Below, one piece after another: positions 25,340 through 33,707 of a stretch of DNA of 64,000 nt (positions are counted from its first letter, which is position 1; every line of letters starts with the position of its first letter). The stretch comes from Companilactobacillus versmoldensis DSM 14857 = KCTC 3814. GTDB taxonomy: Bacteria; Bacillota; Bacilli; Lactobacillales; Lactobacillaceae. The translations under genes and the position numbers were made by a program. The stretch is from assembly GCF_001434295.1 (NCBI RefSeq), contig NZ_AZFA01000007.1, positions 49,916 through 113,915 of the forward strand. Reading direction: 5' to 3'. The notes below the pieces were generated by a model that was not told the origin of the DNA, ran no database searches, and saw nothing but the letters and a program-made list of their open reading frames with translations.

Positions 25340-25972
25340 TTATTTAGTCAAATTGCTATATGCGTCATCAAAATCATCTTCGAAGCTTCTAAAATTTGAG
25401 GGAAAGTTCAAATAACTACCATACGGAGATGATATAAAATTATACATTTTCTTTGTTTTCTTATATAACTCCTTATGAGCTTTATAATCAAATTTATTAG
25501 TATCATTCTTTTCCATTATATTTAATTGTTTTTTCATATCTTTCAAATTCCTATTAACAATTCCAATAAGACCAGAATTATTAAAGACAATATCTGACAC
25601 TGTCTCATCAACATCAAAATTACCACTGCCGTCTATCGCATTACCCCACTCCCTATGTTCCAAATCAGCAACAATTGAGGCATATGAATCGGCAGACTTG
25701 GCAAATTTGGTAAATTGCTTACTGCTCTTAGTAAAGGCCTTATTCATTTCTTCTTGTCTAGCTGCCTCTTCCTCAACAGATTCATTTGCAATCAGTCCCA
25801 AAGAAATCAGGCTAACAGATAGAGCCAAACAGATTAGTGACCCATATTTTCCAGTCATCTGAGCTGTTTTATTTCCTTTATTACGGCCAATAAATAATGT
25901 AACCACGAAACCAAGAAGTCCAATAAAGAACCAGCCTGACATTAATACTAAAACCTCTGATAATACTTCCAT
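25340..25972 (-). CDS. Hypothetical membrane protein
   Basis: Product not recognised, 210 aa. ATG 25972 is taken since GGAG lies 6 nt before it. Two hydrophobic segments at about 3-27 and 42-62 are followed by a long polar, charged region with coiled-coil-like stretches (EEEAARQEEMNKAFTKSSK, KKQLNIMEKNDTNKFDYKAHK). Topology suggests a two-helix anchor with a soluble domain outside or inside. It has its own gap upstream and is followed by no clear operon partner; the tandem lipoprotein genes lie upstream on the same strand. Confidence 0.7.
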   Translation of the reverse strand: MEVLSEVLVLMSGWFFIGLLGFVVTLFIGRNKGNKTAQMTGKYGSLICLALSVSLISLGLIANESVEEEAARQEEMNKAFTKSSKQFTKFAKSADSYASIVADLEHREWGNAIDGSGNFDVDETVSDIVFNNSGLIGIVNRNLKDMKKQLNIMEKNDTNKFDYKAHKELYKKTKKMYNFISSPYGSYLNFPSNFRSFEDDFDDAYSNLTK

Positions 25973-26103
25973 GTTGTTCTCCAATATATTTTAAATGTTT
26001 TTTGCATTCAAAAATCTTATCAAAAAAAGCCTGCAGCTTTTTAATTGTCATCAAATTTTAATGATAACGATAAGTATTATATTATTTATAATTGTTTTAA
26101 ACT

Positions 26104-26138
26104 AAAAAAGAGCAGAATATTTAGTATTCTGCTCTTTT
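26104..26138. terminator. Bidirectional terminator
   Basis: AAAAGAGCAGAATA/TATTCTGCTCTTTT stem with A and T runs, after the lipoprotein gene at 26182 on the minus strand. Confidence 0.88.
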
Positions 26139-26181
26139 AAAATTTAGATATTTAATTTTTCATTATTTTTCTAAAAACTGA

Positions 26182-27015
26182 TTAATTACCATTAACATGT
26201 TGATAATCACTGTATGACTTAGTTCCGCCGTTACTGCCAGTCACATCCCCATTATATGAAACAAATGCTGTACCGGAATCTGTATTGATCGTGAATCCAC
26301 CATTGCCTTCAGTGGCAGTCCAGCCTGATGAGTCTGATTGATCACCATTACTTGTCTTGTACATCTGAATAGCTTGTTCAGGACTATTGACCACTCGATT
26401 GGAAGTATCTTGGCTAGCTGTGGGCTGATCAGTAGTATCATTACTGCTATCAGTAGTTTGTGTATTATCTGCGCTAGTGTCAGTTTGGACGTTACTTGGC
26501 GCTTGATTCGTATCGGTATTAGTATCAGGTTGACTTGTTGCACTATTTGCTGGCTTTTCACCAAGGTCAATTTGGGCAACAACATTATCACCATTCATAT
26601 ATTGGAGATTCAAGTTACCATCGTTCAAAATATCATCAGAAATATCTTCGAACAACTCATCGACCACCTTTTCTTGACCGGCTTTGATGATCAAACTACC
26701 TTTTTTTACTGATGAAGCTTTTTTAGTGTCTCCCTGCATCAGACTAAATTTAGCTTGATTGAATTTGACATCTTTTTTGGTATTGTTCCTGATCGTCAAT
26801 GTCAAATCATTGTCTTTATCATTATCCTTTTTTACCTCGAATTTGACATCCTTTTTGTCATTATCGCTCAATTTTTGATAAGCCTTGGCTGAGTCAACTT
26901 TGCTTACTTTTTCAGTATCCGAATTGCTAGTTTTGCTTGAACTACCGTTGTTGGTACTACATCCTGTTAAAACTAATAAGGATGCTAGTCCGACAACAAA
27001 AAGTGATTTTTTCAT
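26182..27015 (-). CDS. Lipoprotein, second copy of a tandem pair
   Basis: A 277-aa lipoprotein. MKKSLFVVGLASLLVLTGCS is a lipoprotein signal with lipobox LTGC (Cys at 19). Residues ~35-150 form a domain with LTLTIRNNTKKDVKFNQAKF, resembling the extracellular beta-sandwich lipoprotein domains that carry a telokin-like or DUF4352-like fold. A Thr/Asn/Asp/Gln-rich linker and a short C-terminal Gly/Ser domain (GWTATEGNGGF...) follow. It is ~55-60% identical by eye to the upstream neighbour at 27161, with only the linker and tail diverged. Function unknown. Confidence 0.85.
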   Translation of the reverse strand: MKKSLFVVGLASLLVLTGCSTNNGSSSKTSNSDTEKVSKVDSAKAYQKLSDNDKKDVKFEVKKDNDKDNDLTLTIRNNTKKDVKFNQAKFSLMQGDTKKASSVKKGSLIIKAGQEKVVDELFEDISDDILNDGNLNLQYMNGDNVVAQIDLGEKPANSATSQPDTNTDTNQAPSNVQTDTSADNTQTTDSSNDTTDQPTASQDTSNRVVNSPEQAIQMYKTSNGDQSDSSGWTATEGNGGFTINTDSGTAFVSYNGDVTGSNGGTKSYSDYQHVNGN

Positions 27016-27089
27016 TACATTCTCCCCTAAAAGTGATATTTAAATCATATCATAAAATATAAATATATTTATATTTACAATAAACAATA

Positions 27090-27117
27090 GCAGGATACTT
27101 AAGTATCCTGCCATTAT
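27090..27117 (-). terminator. Short terminator-like hairpin between tandem lipoprotein genes
   Basis: Stem GCAGGATACTT/AAGTATCCTGC; A/T-rich flanks but no clean T run, so it may only attenuate. Confidence 0.5.
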
Positions 27118-27160
27118 TTGTCATTAAAGACTTATCAACCAAGTCTTACCCATCAAATTA

Positions 27161-28018
27161 TTATGGTTTAACTGGTCCACCATTTTGTGCGGCATTCACG
27201 ATAGTTGAATATGTTGTTGTATTGCCATGAGCTGTAACATCCCCTGAATCGGATACGAAGGCTGAGCCTCCATCTTCTCCAGTACCTTGCCAACCACCGT
27301 CAACTTTAGTCCAATTGAGTCCAGCGCTGAAATCACCATTTGAGCGTCTGTACAAATCATCTGCTTGATCAGCGCGTTTAACAATAGCATTACTATCTGC
27401 TTGAGTTGCACTATTATCAGTATTTGAACTTTGATCAGTATTAGCATTTTGATCATTGTTTGTATTTGCAGTCGTATTGTTTTGATTACTTGTATCAGTA
27501 CTTGTATTTGCATCAGTGTCAGGTTGACTAGTTGCACTAGTTGCAGCCTTCTCTCCTAAGTCAACTTGGGCGACGATGTTATCGCTGTTTAAATATTGAA
27601 TGCTTAAGTTCCCACCGTTCAATACATCATTTGAGACGTCTTCAAACAATTCATCGATAATCTTCTTTTGACCGGCTTTAACAGTCAATGTACCTTCCTT
27701 TTCTGATGAAGCCTTTTTGTCACTTCCTGACATCAAACTGAATTTAGCTAAATTGAATTTGATATCTTTCTTAGTCTTGTTGTTGATTGTCAGTGATAAT
27801 TCATTGTCCTGGTCATCCTTATCGTTATCTTTTGTGACCTTGAACTTGACGTTCTTTTTATCTTTGTCACCTAATTTCTGATAACCCTTGGCCGAATCAG
27901 TCTTGCTGACCTTTTCCGTATCAGAATTGCTGGTTTTACTCTCGCTATTGTTATTAGTGCTGCATCCTGTCAAAACTAAAAGAGACACTAGTCCGACAAC
28001 AAAAAGTGATTTTTTCAT
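27161..28018 (-). CDS. Lipoprotein, first copy of a tandem pair
   Basis: A 285-aa lipoprotein starting at ATG 28018 (GGGGGAG upstream; an earlier ATG is unlikely). Signal and lipobox LTGC match the copy at 26182, as do SKTSNSDTEKVSK, DELFEDVSNDVLN and SATSQPDT. The linker (Asn/Thr/Asp-rich) is longer, and the C-terminal part differs but keeps the GG-aFVSdsGDVT motif. A recent tandem duplication is the simplest reading. Function unknown; surface or stress role is possible but unsupported. Confidence 0.85.
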   Translation of the reverse strand: MKKSLFVVGLVSLLVLTGCSTNNNSESKTSNSDTEKVSKTDSAKGYQKLGDKDKKNVKFKVTKDNDKDDQDNELSLTINNKTKKDIKFNLAKFSLMSGSDKKASSEKEGTLTVKAGQKKIIDELFEDVSNDVLNGGNLSIQYLNSDNIVAQVDLGEKAATSATSQPDTDANTSTDTSNQNNTTANTNNDQNANTDQSSNTDNSATQADSNAIVKRADQADDLYRRSNGDFSAGLNWTKVDGGWQGTGEDGGSAFVSDSGDVTAHGNTTTYSTIVNAAQNGGPVKP

Positions 28019-28233
28019 AAAAAAATTCTCCCCCAATATTTTTATACAAATTATACCGCTTAATATAAATATATTTATATTAAGCGTAAGAGAAGTATTT
28101 TTTCAGAAATTGCGTAGTTTAATCATAGAAATAACCACTGAATTATCATATTTAATTTAATTTGTTTTACAATAAGAATATCAATGACTATAATTAGTCG
28201 TCTTGAAGGAACAATTAAGGAGTAAATTTTTAT

Positions 28234-29067
28234 ATGATTACATTAAAATCAGAACGAGAACTTGAAGGTATGCGTGAATCTGGTAAAGTCCTAGCCGGCG
28301 TTCACTTGGGACTTCGTGACATGATCAAGCCTGGTCTCACCGCTTATGATATCGAGGAGTTTGCTAACGACTATATCCTTGAACATGGTGCAACACCTTC
28401 TGAAAAAGGTTTCGAGGGCTACAAATACGCAACTTGTGTCGATGTTAACGATGAAGTTGCCCATGGTACTCCTCGTAAGAACCTTATATTAAAAGATGGT
28501 GACATCGTCAAAGTCGATATGACCGTCAACAAAGATGGCTATGAAAGCGATTCTTGCTGGAGTTATGCCGTTGGAACACCAAGTCAATCAACTAAGGATC
28601 TAATGGACGTAACTAAAAAAGCTCTTTATTTAGGTATCGCTCAAAGTGTTGTCGGCAACCGTTTAGGTGATATCGGTTTTGCTATCCAAGACTTTACTGA
28701 AAACAAACATGATTACGGTGATGTTCGTGACTTGATCGGTCATGGTATCCAACCAACGATGCATGAAAAACCTGATGTTTTCCATTACGGTAATAAAGGT
28801 AAAGGATTGCGTTTAAATGCCGGTATGACTATCACCATCGAACCTATGATCAACGAAGGTACTTGGGAGATCAAGGATCACGAATTAAAAGACAAGAACG
28901 ACCCTTGGATCTATTACGTTTCTGCTGACGGTAGCTGGTCTGCTCAATACGAACATACCCTAGCCATCACTGATGACGGTCCAAGAATATTAACATCACA
29001 AGATGCTGAAGAAGACGAAAAAATGCTTGCTTGGGCTCGTGATTACATTAAGAAAAACAACTATTAA
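28234..29067 (+). CDS. map: Methionine aminopeptidase, type I
   Basis: Removes the initiator methionine from new proteins. The 277-aa protein has all five metal ligands in the expected motifs: DMTVNKDGYESDSC (two Asp), IGHGIQPTMHE (His), TITIEPMI (Glu) and QYEHTLAI (Glu). The substrate His is in EVAHGTP. It is slightly longer than the ~250-aa E. coli enzyme because of an insertion after EGTWEIKDH and a C-terminal tail. RBS AAGGAG lies 12 nt before ATG. The last 20 bp overlap the convergent DUF915-type gene. Confidence 0.95.
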   Translation: MITLKSERELEGMRESGKVLAGVHLGLRDMIKPGLTAYDIEEFANDYILEHGATPSEKGFEGYKYATCVDVNDEVAHGTPRKNLILKDGDIVKVDMTVNKDGYESDSCWSYAVGTPSQSTKDLMDVTKKALYLGIAQSVVGNRLGDIGFAIQDFTENKHDYGDVRDLIGHGIQPTMHEKPDVFHYGNKGKGLRLNAGMTITIEPMINEGTWEIKDHELKDKNDPWIYYVSADGSWSAQYEHTLAITDDGPRILTSQDAEEDEKMLAWARDYIKKNNY

Positions 29068-29890
29068 TAAATATCTTATAGACCTGTTTATTGTTGTGAA
29101 GCTTGCTATGTTGAGCTTGTGGCCCGACGATCTTCTTTTCTTGATAGGATTTTGCTTGCTTCCCAATCAAATATTTCAACGATCTCGAAGACGAATTGCT
29201 AACATCCCCATCAGAATGACTACCGTTTAGTTTGTCACCGTAAATGTTCAACACTTCAACATTTTTATAAGCGTCAGTTTTTCGCATCGGTAACATCATC
29301 CGATATGAAGGATCTAATTTCAGTGGTCTCCCATCATGACTCAAACCGATTCGATCGTAGACGTCATGATCTTCGAGTATCCCATTGAAATTACCAGCGA
29401 TATTGACCTGTTTTTGTAACTTCGGCAGATTTTTATTTTGATAATTATTCAGCATATAAAACATCACCGCCATGTTGCCCATTGAATGAGCTACCACGTT
29501 GAACTTCTTGATATGGTAGACATCCCTTAATTTGACGATGACCTGCTTAGCCCACTTGCCGTCCTGATGATAATCAGGATCACGATTATTTTCAAAACCC
29601 ACTTCAACGATCGGGTTCTTTTCACTCTCCGGTATCGTACCGATCAAAGTTACCTGCCCTTGTGGGTCGACCATCGCCTTAATAATGGTCTTTGATGCAT
29701 TCGCTCTTACTGCTGATTCAGCCATTTGGTTCTCGGCATGGGTACTTGAACCATAACCATGGAAAAATAAAGTCGGCACCATCGTTTCGCTGGCAGCTTT
29801 AGTAGTTTTGCCAGCGTCTCTACTGTTAGAACAAGCCGTTAAACTAATGATCCCAATCATCAGCAGAAGGATTGAGAATAATTTTTTCAT
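29048..29890 (-). CDS. Alpha/beta hydrolase lipoprotein (DUF915 type)
   Basis: Secreted, lipid-anchored hydrolase of 280 aa: signal peptide with lipobox LTAC (Cys 20), then TLFFHGYGSSTHAENQM (oxyanion loop), the nucleophile in VVAHSMGNMAVMFY and a late AQHSKLHNN histidine. The overall order is that of the DUF915 family found in many lactobacilli; substrate unknown. Its last codons overlap map by 20 bp on the opposite strand and no terminator separates them. RBS GGAGG. Confidence 0.9.
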   Translation of the reverse strand: MKKLFSILLLMIGIISLTACSNSRDAGKTTKAASETMVPTLFFHGYGSSTHAENQMAESAVRANASKTIIKAMVDPQGQVTLIGTIPESEKNPIVEVGFENNRDPDYHQDGKWAKQVIVKLRDVYHIKKFNVVAHSMGNMAVMFYMLNNYQNKNLPKLQKQVNIAGNFNGILEDHDVYDRIGLSHDGRPLKLDPSYRMMLPMRKTDAYKNVEVLNIYGDKLNGSHSDGDVSNSSSRSLKYLIGKQAKSYQEKKIVGPQAQHSKLHNNKQVYKIFINSCFS

Positions 29891-29947
29891 CAGACTATCC
29901 TCCAGCTTTTTATCAACTAAAAGATACTCCCATATAACTATATTTAT

Positions 29948-30535
29948 CTAGTTTAAAGCATTCAATTTCTTAATTATTTTTGCCGGTACACCGCCAACGA
30001 CTGAATTGTCGGGAACATCTTTGACCACGACTGCTCCAGCACCAATGATGACGTTGTTTCCAATATGAACTCCAGCAATAACAGTGACATTGCCTCCAAT
30101 CCAAACATCATTGCCCACCGAAATAGGTTTGGTATAAGTGATCAAATAAGGTGTCCCGTCAGCTCTCTTAACAAACCGTTTGGCTGCATCTAAAGAGTGC
30201 TCGCCACAGTAAAATTTCGTATCGGGAGCAATAATGACCCGGTTACCGATCGTGATCAGATTGGAATCTTGAAAATAGCAATTACCATTGATGAATACAT
30301 CGTCACCGACACTGATGTGCTTACCATAAACAGCGCCAAATTGACCATTGATGGTCAGATTTTTACCGACTTTTCCAAATAGTTCCTTCATATCTGCCTG
30401 ACGCTTAGTTTGATCCGAAGAAGTATTGATATCTTCGATCAACCTATGCCCTCTGGCTATCAATTGCTGTAATTCCGGATCACGGTATTCATATTCCTGG
30501 CCTGCCAATAATTTCTCATGTTCACTCATTGCCAT
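29948..30535 (-). CDS. Sugar O-acetyltransferase (maltose/galactoside type)
   Basis: Acetyl-CoA-dependent hexapeptide-repeat transferase, 195 aa. N-terminal helical Mac-type segment [19 protein letters not shown], then left-handed beta-helix repeats ([23 protein letters not shown]..., [27 protein letters not shown]) and the ending [14 protein letters not shown]. The catalytic His should be in the FYCGEHSLD segment, which takes the place of ANHP-like motifs. Probably detoxifies non-metabolised sugars. It follows a paralogue by 12 bp on the same strand, so the two form an operon. Confidence 0.9.
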   Translation of the reverse strand: MAMSEHEKLLAGQEYEYRDPELQQLIARGHRLIEDINTSSDQTKRQADMKELFGKVGKNLTINGQFGAVYGKHISVGDDVFINGNCYFQDSNLITIGNRVIIAPDTKFYCGEHSLDAAKRFVKRADGTPYLITYTKPISVGNDVWIGGNVTVIAGVHIGNNVIIGAGAVVVKDVPDNSVVGGVPAKIIKKLNALN

Positions 30536-30547
30536 TATTTAAACCTC

Positions 30548-31129
30548 TTAATCAAATTTGATGTCTCTGATCTTCTTTGCCGGTGAACCAACGACGACGC
30601 TATTTTTCGGCACATCTTTAGTTATGACCGAAGAAGCACCCACGATTGAATTTTCGCCTACCGTAACTCCGGGGAGAACTGTCACATTAGCTCCCAGCCA
30701 AACGCCTTTTTCAAGGTGGATCGAGCTGGTGACCAGATTGTCACGCTTAGTCGGATTTTCCTGATGGTTGGCGGTTATCAACGTCACTCGTGGTCCCAAT
30801 TTGACGTGATCATCGATCCAAATACCGCCGAGATCGATGAAAAAACAGTCTTTATTGATAAAAACATGGTCTTTCACGAAGGTATGGCAGCCTAAATCGG
30901 TATTGAATGGGGCTTTTATATCGGTGTTTTCAAATACCTGATAGCCAAATAACTTGCTGAACAGTTGGCGACGTTCTGAAACATCGTGGTAATGGCTATT
31001 GAGTTCAAATATAATCTGCGAATTTTTTTCGACTATTTGATCAACCAATTCGAAATCTGCTTGATCGTAATCGAGCAGCCCACCTTTTAAGGCCTTTTGC
31101 AGAGTCTCACTATTTTTATTAACGATAAT
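30548..31129 (-). CDS. Sugar O-acetyltransferase with probable ATT start
   Basis: Paralogue of the gene at 29948, with hexapeptide repeats, catalytic-type LITANHQENPTKRD and the C-terminal SVVVGSPAKKIRD. The first ATG/GTG/TTG is TTG 31048, giving only 166 aa and cutting into the N-terminal helices. Translation upstream stays open and gives a good Mac-type N-terminus (SETLQKALKGGLLDYDQADF). The best ribosome site (AAAGGGAG) lies 4 nt before an ATT at 31129, which gives 193 aa, equal to its paralogue. ATT is therefore taken as start, either a true rare start or a mutated ATG. The TTG remains a fallback. Confidence 0.8.
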   Translation of the reverse strand: MIVNKNSETLQKALKGGLLDYDQADFELVDQIVEKNSQIIFELNSHYHDVSERRQLFSKLFGYQVFENTDIKAPFNTDLGCHTFVKDHVFINKDCFFIDLGGIWIDDHVKLGPRVTLITANHQENPTKRDNLVTSSIHLEKGVWLGANVTVLPGVTVGENSIVGASSVITKDVPKNSVVVGSPAKKIRDIKFD

Positions 31130-31225
31130 CTCACTCCCTTTGTTACTCTCACCGTAAGGTCATTTATCTGTTATGTCTAATACTTATCCTGAATTAACTG
31201 ATATACGCTAATTGAATATGACCGT

Positions 31226-31256
31226 AAAAAAGCCCACTAATATTTTAGTGAGCTTT
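31226..31256 (-). terminator. Rho-independent terminator after the LysR gene
   Basis: Stem AGCTCACTAA/TTAGTGGGCT followed by six Ts on the minus strand, directly after the restored LysR stop. Confidence 0.88.
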
Positions 31257-32154
31257 TTATTCTTTAACTAATTCTTTTTTTATTATTTCAATAAACTTTT
31301 TTATTCTTTCGGAGGGTTCTTTAGGATATAAAACACCATAAGAAAGACGGTAATTTCCCTTCAAAGGAATCGTTGCAAAGGAAGGATGAACCATCTGACC
31401 ATTCGTCCAAACTCAAGAGGAGCGAACCTGACTGTTCACATTGATTAAATGTATCAATATCGTAATAGAAACTCGTTTCGACCACTTTGATCTGAGGATA
31501 TTTTTTATCTATTAAATCATGCAACTCATCAATAAGCGGTGAATCACCATGTTTCACTAAAACTAATTTTTCACCATTCATATCAGCAAAAGATACTTCT
31601 TTTTTCTTGGCCAACGGATGATTTTTTGGTACCGCAATACAAAATCGATAACTTCCTAATGGTAAATAGGAGGAACTTTGATACATGCTCTTGGAATTAA
31701 ATGACCCAACTATAATATCTATTTTTTCACCCAATGATGAGAGAATGGATATTATTTTTTCTTGATTATCCTCAAATGGCACAATACTGAATTTATATTG
31801 GGGGTATTTCTTTTGAATTGGTAGCCATAGTTTGGTGAAAACTGTACTGGAGTTCAATAATGAAGAGCCAATCCTAATATTGACATTTTCAGCCGATTCC
31901 ACATCTCTCGCTAATGAAACTGCTCTGTTGGTGGAATCTAATATCTTTTTACCACTCTGATAAAAAGATTCACCTGCTGAAGTAAGTTGAACTCCTTGAT
32001 GAGTTCGTATCAATAAAGTAACTCCCATATCATTCTCTAAATTATTCATATGTTTCATAACTGCTGCCGGTGTTAACAGTAATTCCGTCGATGCTTTAGT
32101 AAAACTCCCACTTTCAGCTACTTGCATGAACACTTTCATTTGTTGACTGAGCAT
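31257..32154 (-). pseudogene. LysR-family regulator with frameshift near the 3' end
   Basis: The N-terminal winged helix-turn-helix (MLSQQMKVFMQVAESGSFTKASTELLLTPAAVMKHM split over the first 36 residues) and the substrate-binding domain are typical LysR. The open frame stops at 31321 after a non-homologous tail (SSFLCNDSFEGK). A second frame, entered at about 31406 (one extra base in CGTCC), continues with VHPSFATIPLKGNYRLSYGVLYP and KKFIEII, the expected LysR C-terminus, to TAA 31257-31259. Restored length is about 298 aa. Divergent from two SDR genes, whose control it probably had; loss of the C-terminal half domain may make it inducer-blind. Confidence 0.82.
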
Positions 32155-32180
32155 ATATATCCCTTCTGGTATTTACTTAA

Positions 32181-32237
32181 AGTATATACATTATAATCTT
32201 TTTGGTTATTCTATATCAATAAATGTATATCTATACT
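32181..32237. promoter_or_regulatory. Inverted repeat in LysR-SDR intergenic region
   Basis: AGTATATACATT (32181-32192) faces AATGTATATCTATACT (32222-32237), with a 4-base insertion in one arm. It lies between the divergent LysR and SDR genes, where LysR operators are expected. Confidence 0.45.
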
Positions 32238-32296
32238 AACCTGCGTACACAGTTTATCTAGTACGAATGAATGAATTATACAAAGAGGTGAAAAGT

Positions 32297-32878
32297 ATGG
32301 TTAAAACTTTAATTTTGATTGGTGCCGGCGAGGGACTCGGAAATGCTGTCGCTAAGGAATTTGAATCCTTAGGAATTGAAGTATCTACCCATACTGGTGA
32401 TGCTTCGCAACCTGAAACATTAACAAATGCTATTAAGGCAATTACTGATAAATGGGGCACTCCAGATGCCTTAGTTTACAACATTGGTGTAACTACTCCT
32501 GAAGGAGATCAAGTTGTCGACAGCGATTTCTTGATGAAACGTTACCAGATTGATGCCGCCAGTGCTTGGCATTCTGCAAATCTGGTTGCAACTAAGGAAT
32601 TTGGTGAGAAAAAAGGAGCCATTATCTTTACTGGTGGTGGATTTGCTAAGACATTTCAACCTATTTTGCAACTTAAAGCTTTATGTATCGATAAGGCTGC
32701 CTTGAATGCAATGAATATCATCTTGCATGAACAATTAAAACCATTAGGCATTTTTGTCGGTAGTGTAATCATCAATGGCGTCATCACTAAAGGTGATGAG
32801 AAAAACGATCCAAGCATAATTGCCAAACAATATTGGAAAATGTACAACGAACAACAAGAATATCAAGTCTTATATTAG
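32297..32878 (+). CDS. Short-chain dehydrogenase-like protein without catalytic Tyr
   Basis: A 193-aa SDR-fold protein starting at ATG 32297 (GAGGTG 6 nt before). The nucleotide site GAGEGLGNAVAKEF (a variant of TGxxxGxG) and NIGVTTPEG are visible. At the active site the usual Ser is replaced in FTGGGFAKTF and the Tyr of YxxxK is absent: the Lys stands in ALCIDKAALN, four residues after Leu. It may be an SDR-derived binding protein or a reductase with altered chemistry. It overlaps nothing and is 14 bp before a canonical SDR, so the two likely share one transcript divergent from the LysR gene. Confidence 0.85.
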   Translation: MVKTLILIGAGEGLGNAVAKEFESLGIEVSTHTGDASQPETLTNAIKAITDKWGTPDALVYNIGVTTPEGDQVVDSDFLMKRYQIDAASAWHSANLVATKEFGEKKGAIIFTGGGFAKTFQPILQLKALCIDKAALNAMNIILHEQLKPLGIFVGSVIINGVITKGDEKNDPSIIAKQYWKMYNEQQEYQVLY

Positions 32879-32892
32879 AAAGGAATTTGCAT

Positions 32893-33627
32893 ATGTCATT
32901 AGATAAAAAAGTAATCATAATAACCGGAGCCTCAAGTGGTATTGGTGCTGCAACTGCTAAATTATTAATCAAACAAGGTGCTAATGTCGTGATTGGCGCC
33001 CGTCGTGAAGACCGACTCAGTGAGATCAAAGCTTTAGCTCCTGATCAAGTCGAATATCAAGTAACTGACGTCTCAAAGCTCGATGACGTTAAAGGCTTAG
33101 TCAAATTAGCAATGTCTAAATTTGGAAAAATCAACGCAATTTACAATAACGCTGGTATCATGCCTTTGGCAAAATTGAGTGAAGATCATCATGATGAATG
33201 GCAACAAATGTTGAATATCAATATCATGGGTGTCTTGAACGGTATCTCGGCTGTTTTACCAATTATGCATGACCAAGGATATGGTCACATATTGGCCACT
33301 GATTCTGTTGCTGGACACAAAACTGATGCTACAACGGCTGTTTATAGCGGTACTAAATATGCCGTCCGAGCAATCATGAATGGATTAAGAGTCGAAGAAA
33401 ATCAAAATCACATTCGTTCAACCATTATTTCACCAGGTGCCGTCTCAACTGAATTATATCGAAGTGAATCTGATCAAGCCTCAGCTGAGGCACTTCAACA
33501 AATGTGGCAAGGTGAGAATAAGGCCTTAACTTCTGAAGATGTTGCCAGTGCAGTCGTTTACGCGCTAGACGCTCCTGAACGGGTCAATATCAACGAAATA
33601 TTAGTACGTCCTTTAGCCGAAAGCTAA
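32893..33627 (+). CDS. Short-chain dehydrogenase/reductase (SDR)
   Basis: Classical NAD(P)H-dependent oxidoreductase of 244 aa. Start ATG 32893 (AAAGGAA upstream) fits the MSLDKKVIIITGASSGIGAA opening; GASSGIG binds the cofactor, NNAGIM follows, and the catalytic Ser/Tyr/Lys are in ATDSVAGHK and YSGTKYAVRA. The ARRED segment after strand 2 suggests NADP preference. Close to YdfG/SDR family 'oxidoreductases' of unknown alcohol or carbonyl substrate. A terminator follows. Confidence 0.9.
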   Translation: MSLDKKVIIITGASSGIGAATAKLLIKQGANVVIGARREDRLSEIKALAPDQVEYQVTDVSKLDDVKGLVKLAMSKFGKINAIYNNAGIMPLAKLSEDHHDEWQQMLNINIMGVLNGISAVLPIMHDQGYGHILATDSVAGHKTDATTAVYSGTKYAVRAIMNGLRVEENQNHIRSTIISPGAVSTELYRSESDQASAEALQQMWQGENKALTSEDVASAVVYALDAPERVNINEILVRPLAES

Positions 33628-33654
33628 TCTATGGACTTATAAAAAATATACAAG

Positions 33655-33690
33655 AGGGTGATAAATCTCTACAGATTTATCACCCTTTTT
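33655..33690 (+). terminator. Rho-independent terminator
   Basis: Stem AGGGTGATAAATCT/AGATTTATCACCCT, then five Ts. Confidence 0.93.
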
Positions 33691-33707
33691 AGAAGGGAAA
33701 TTTATTT

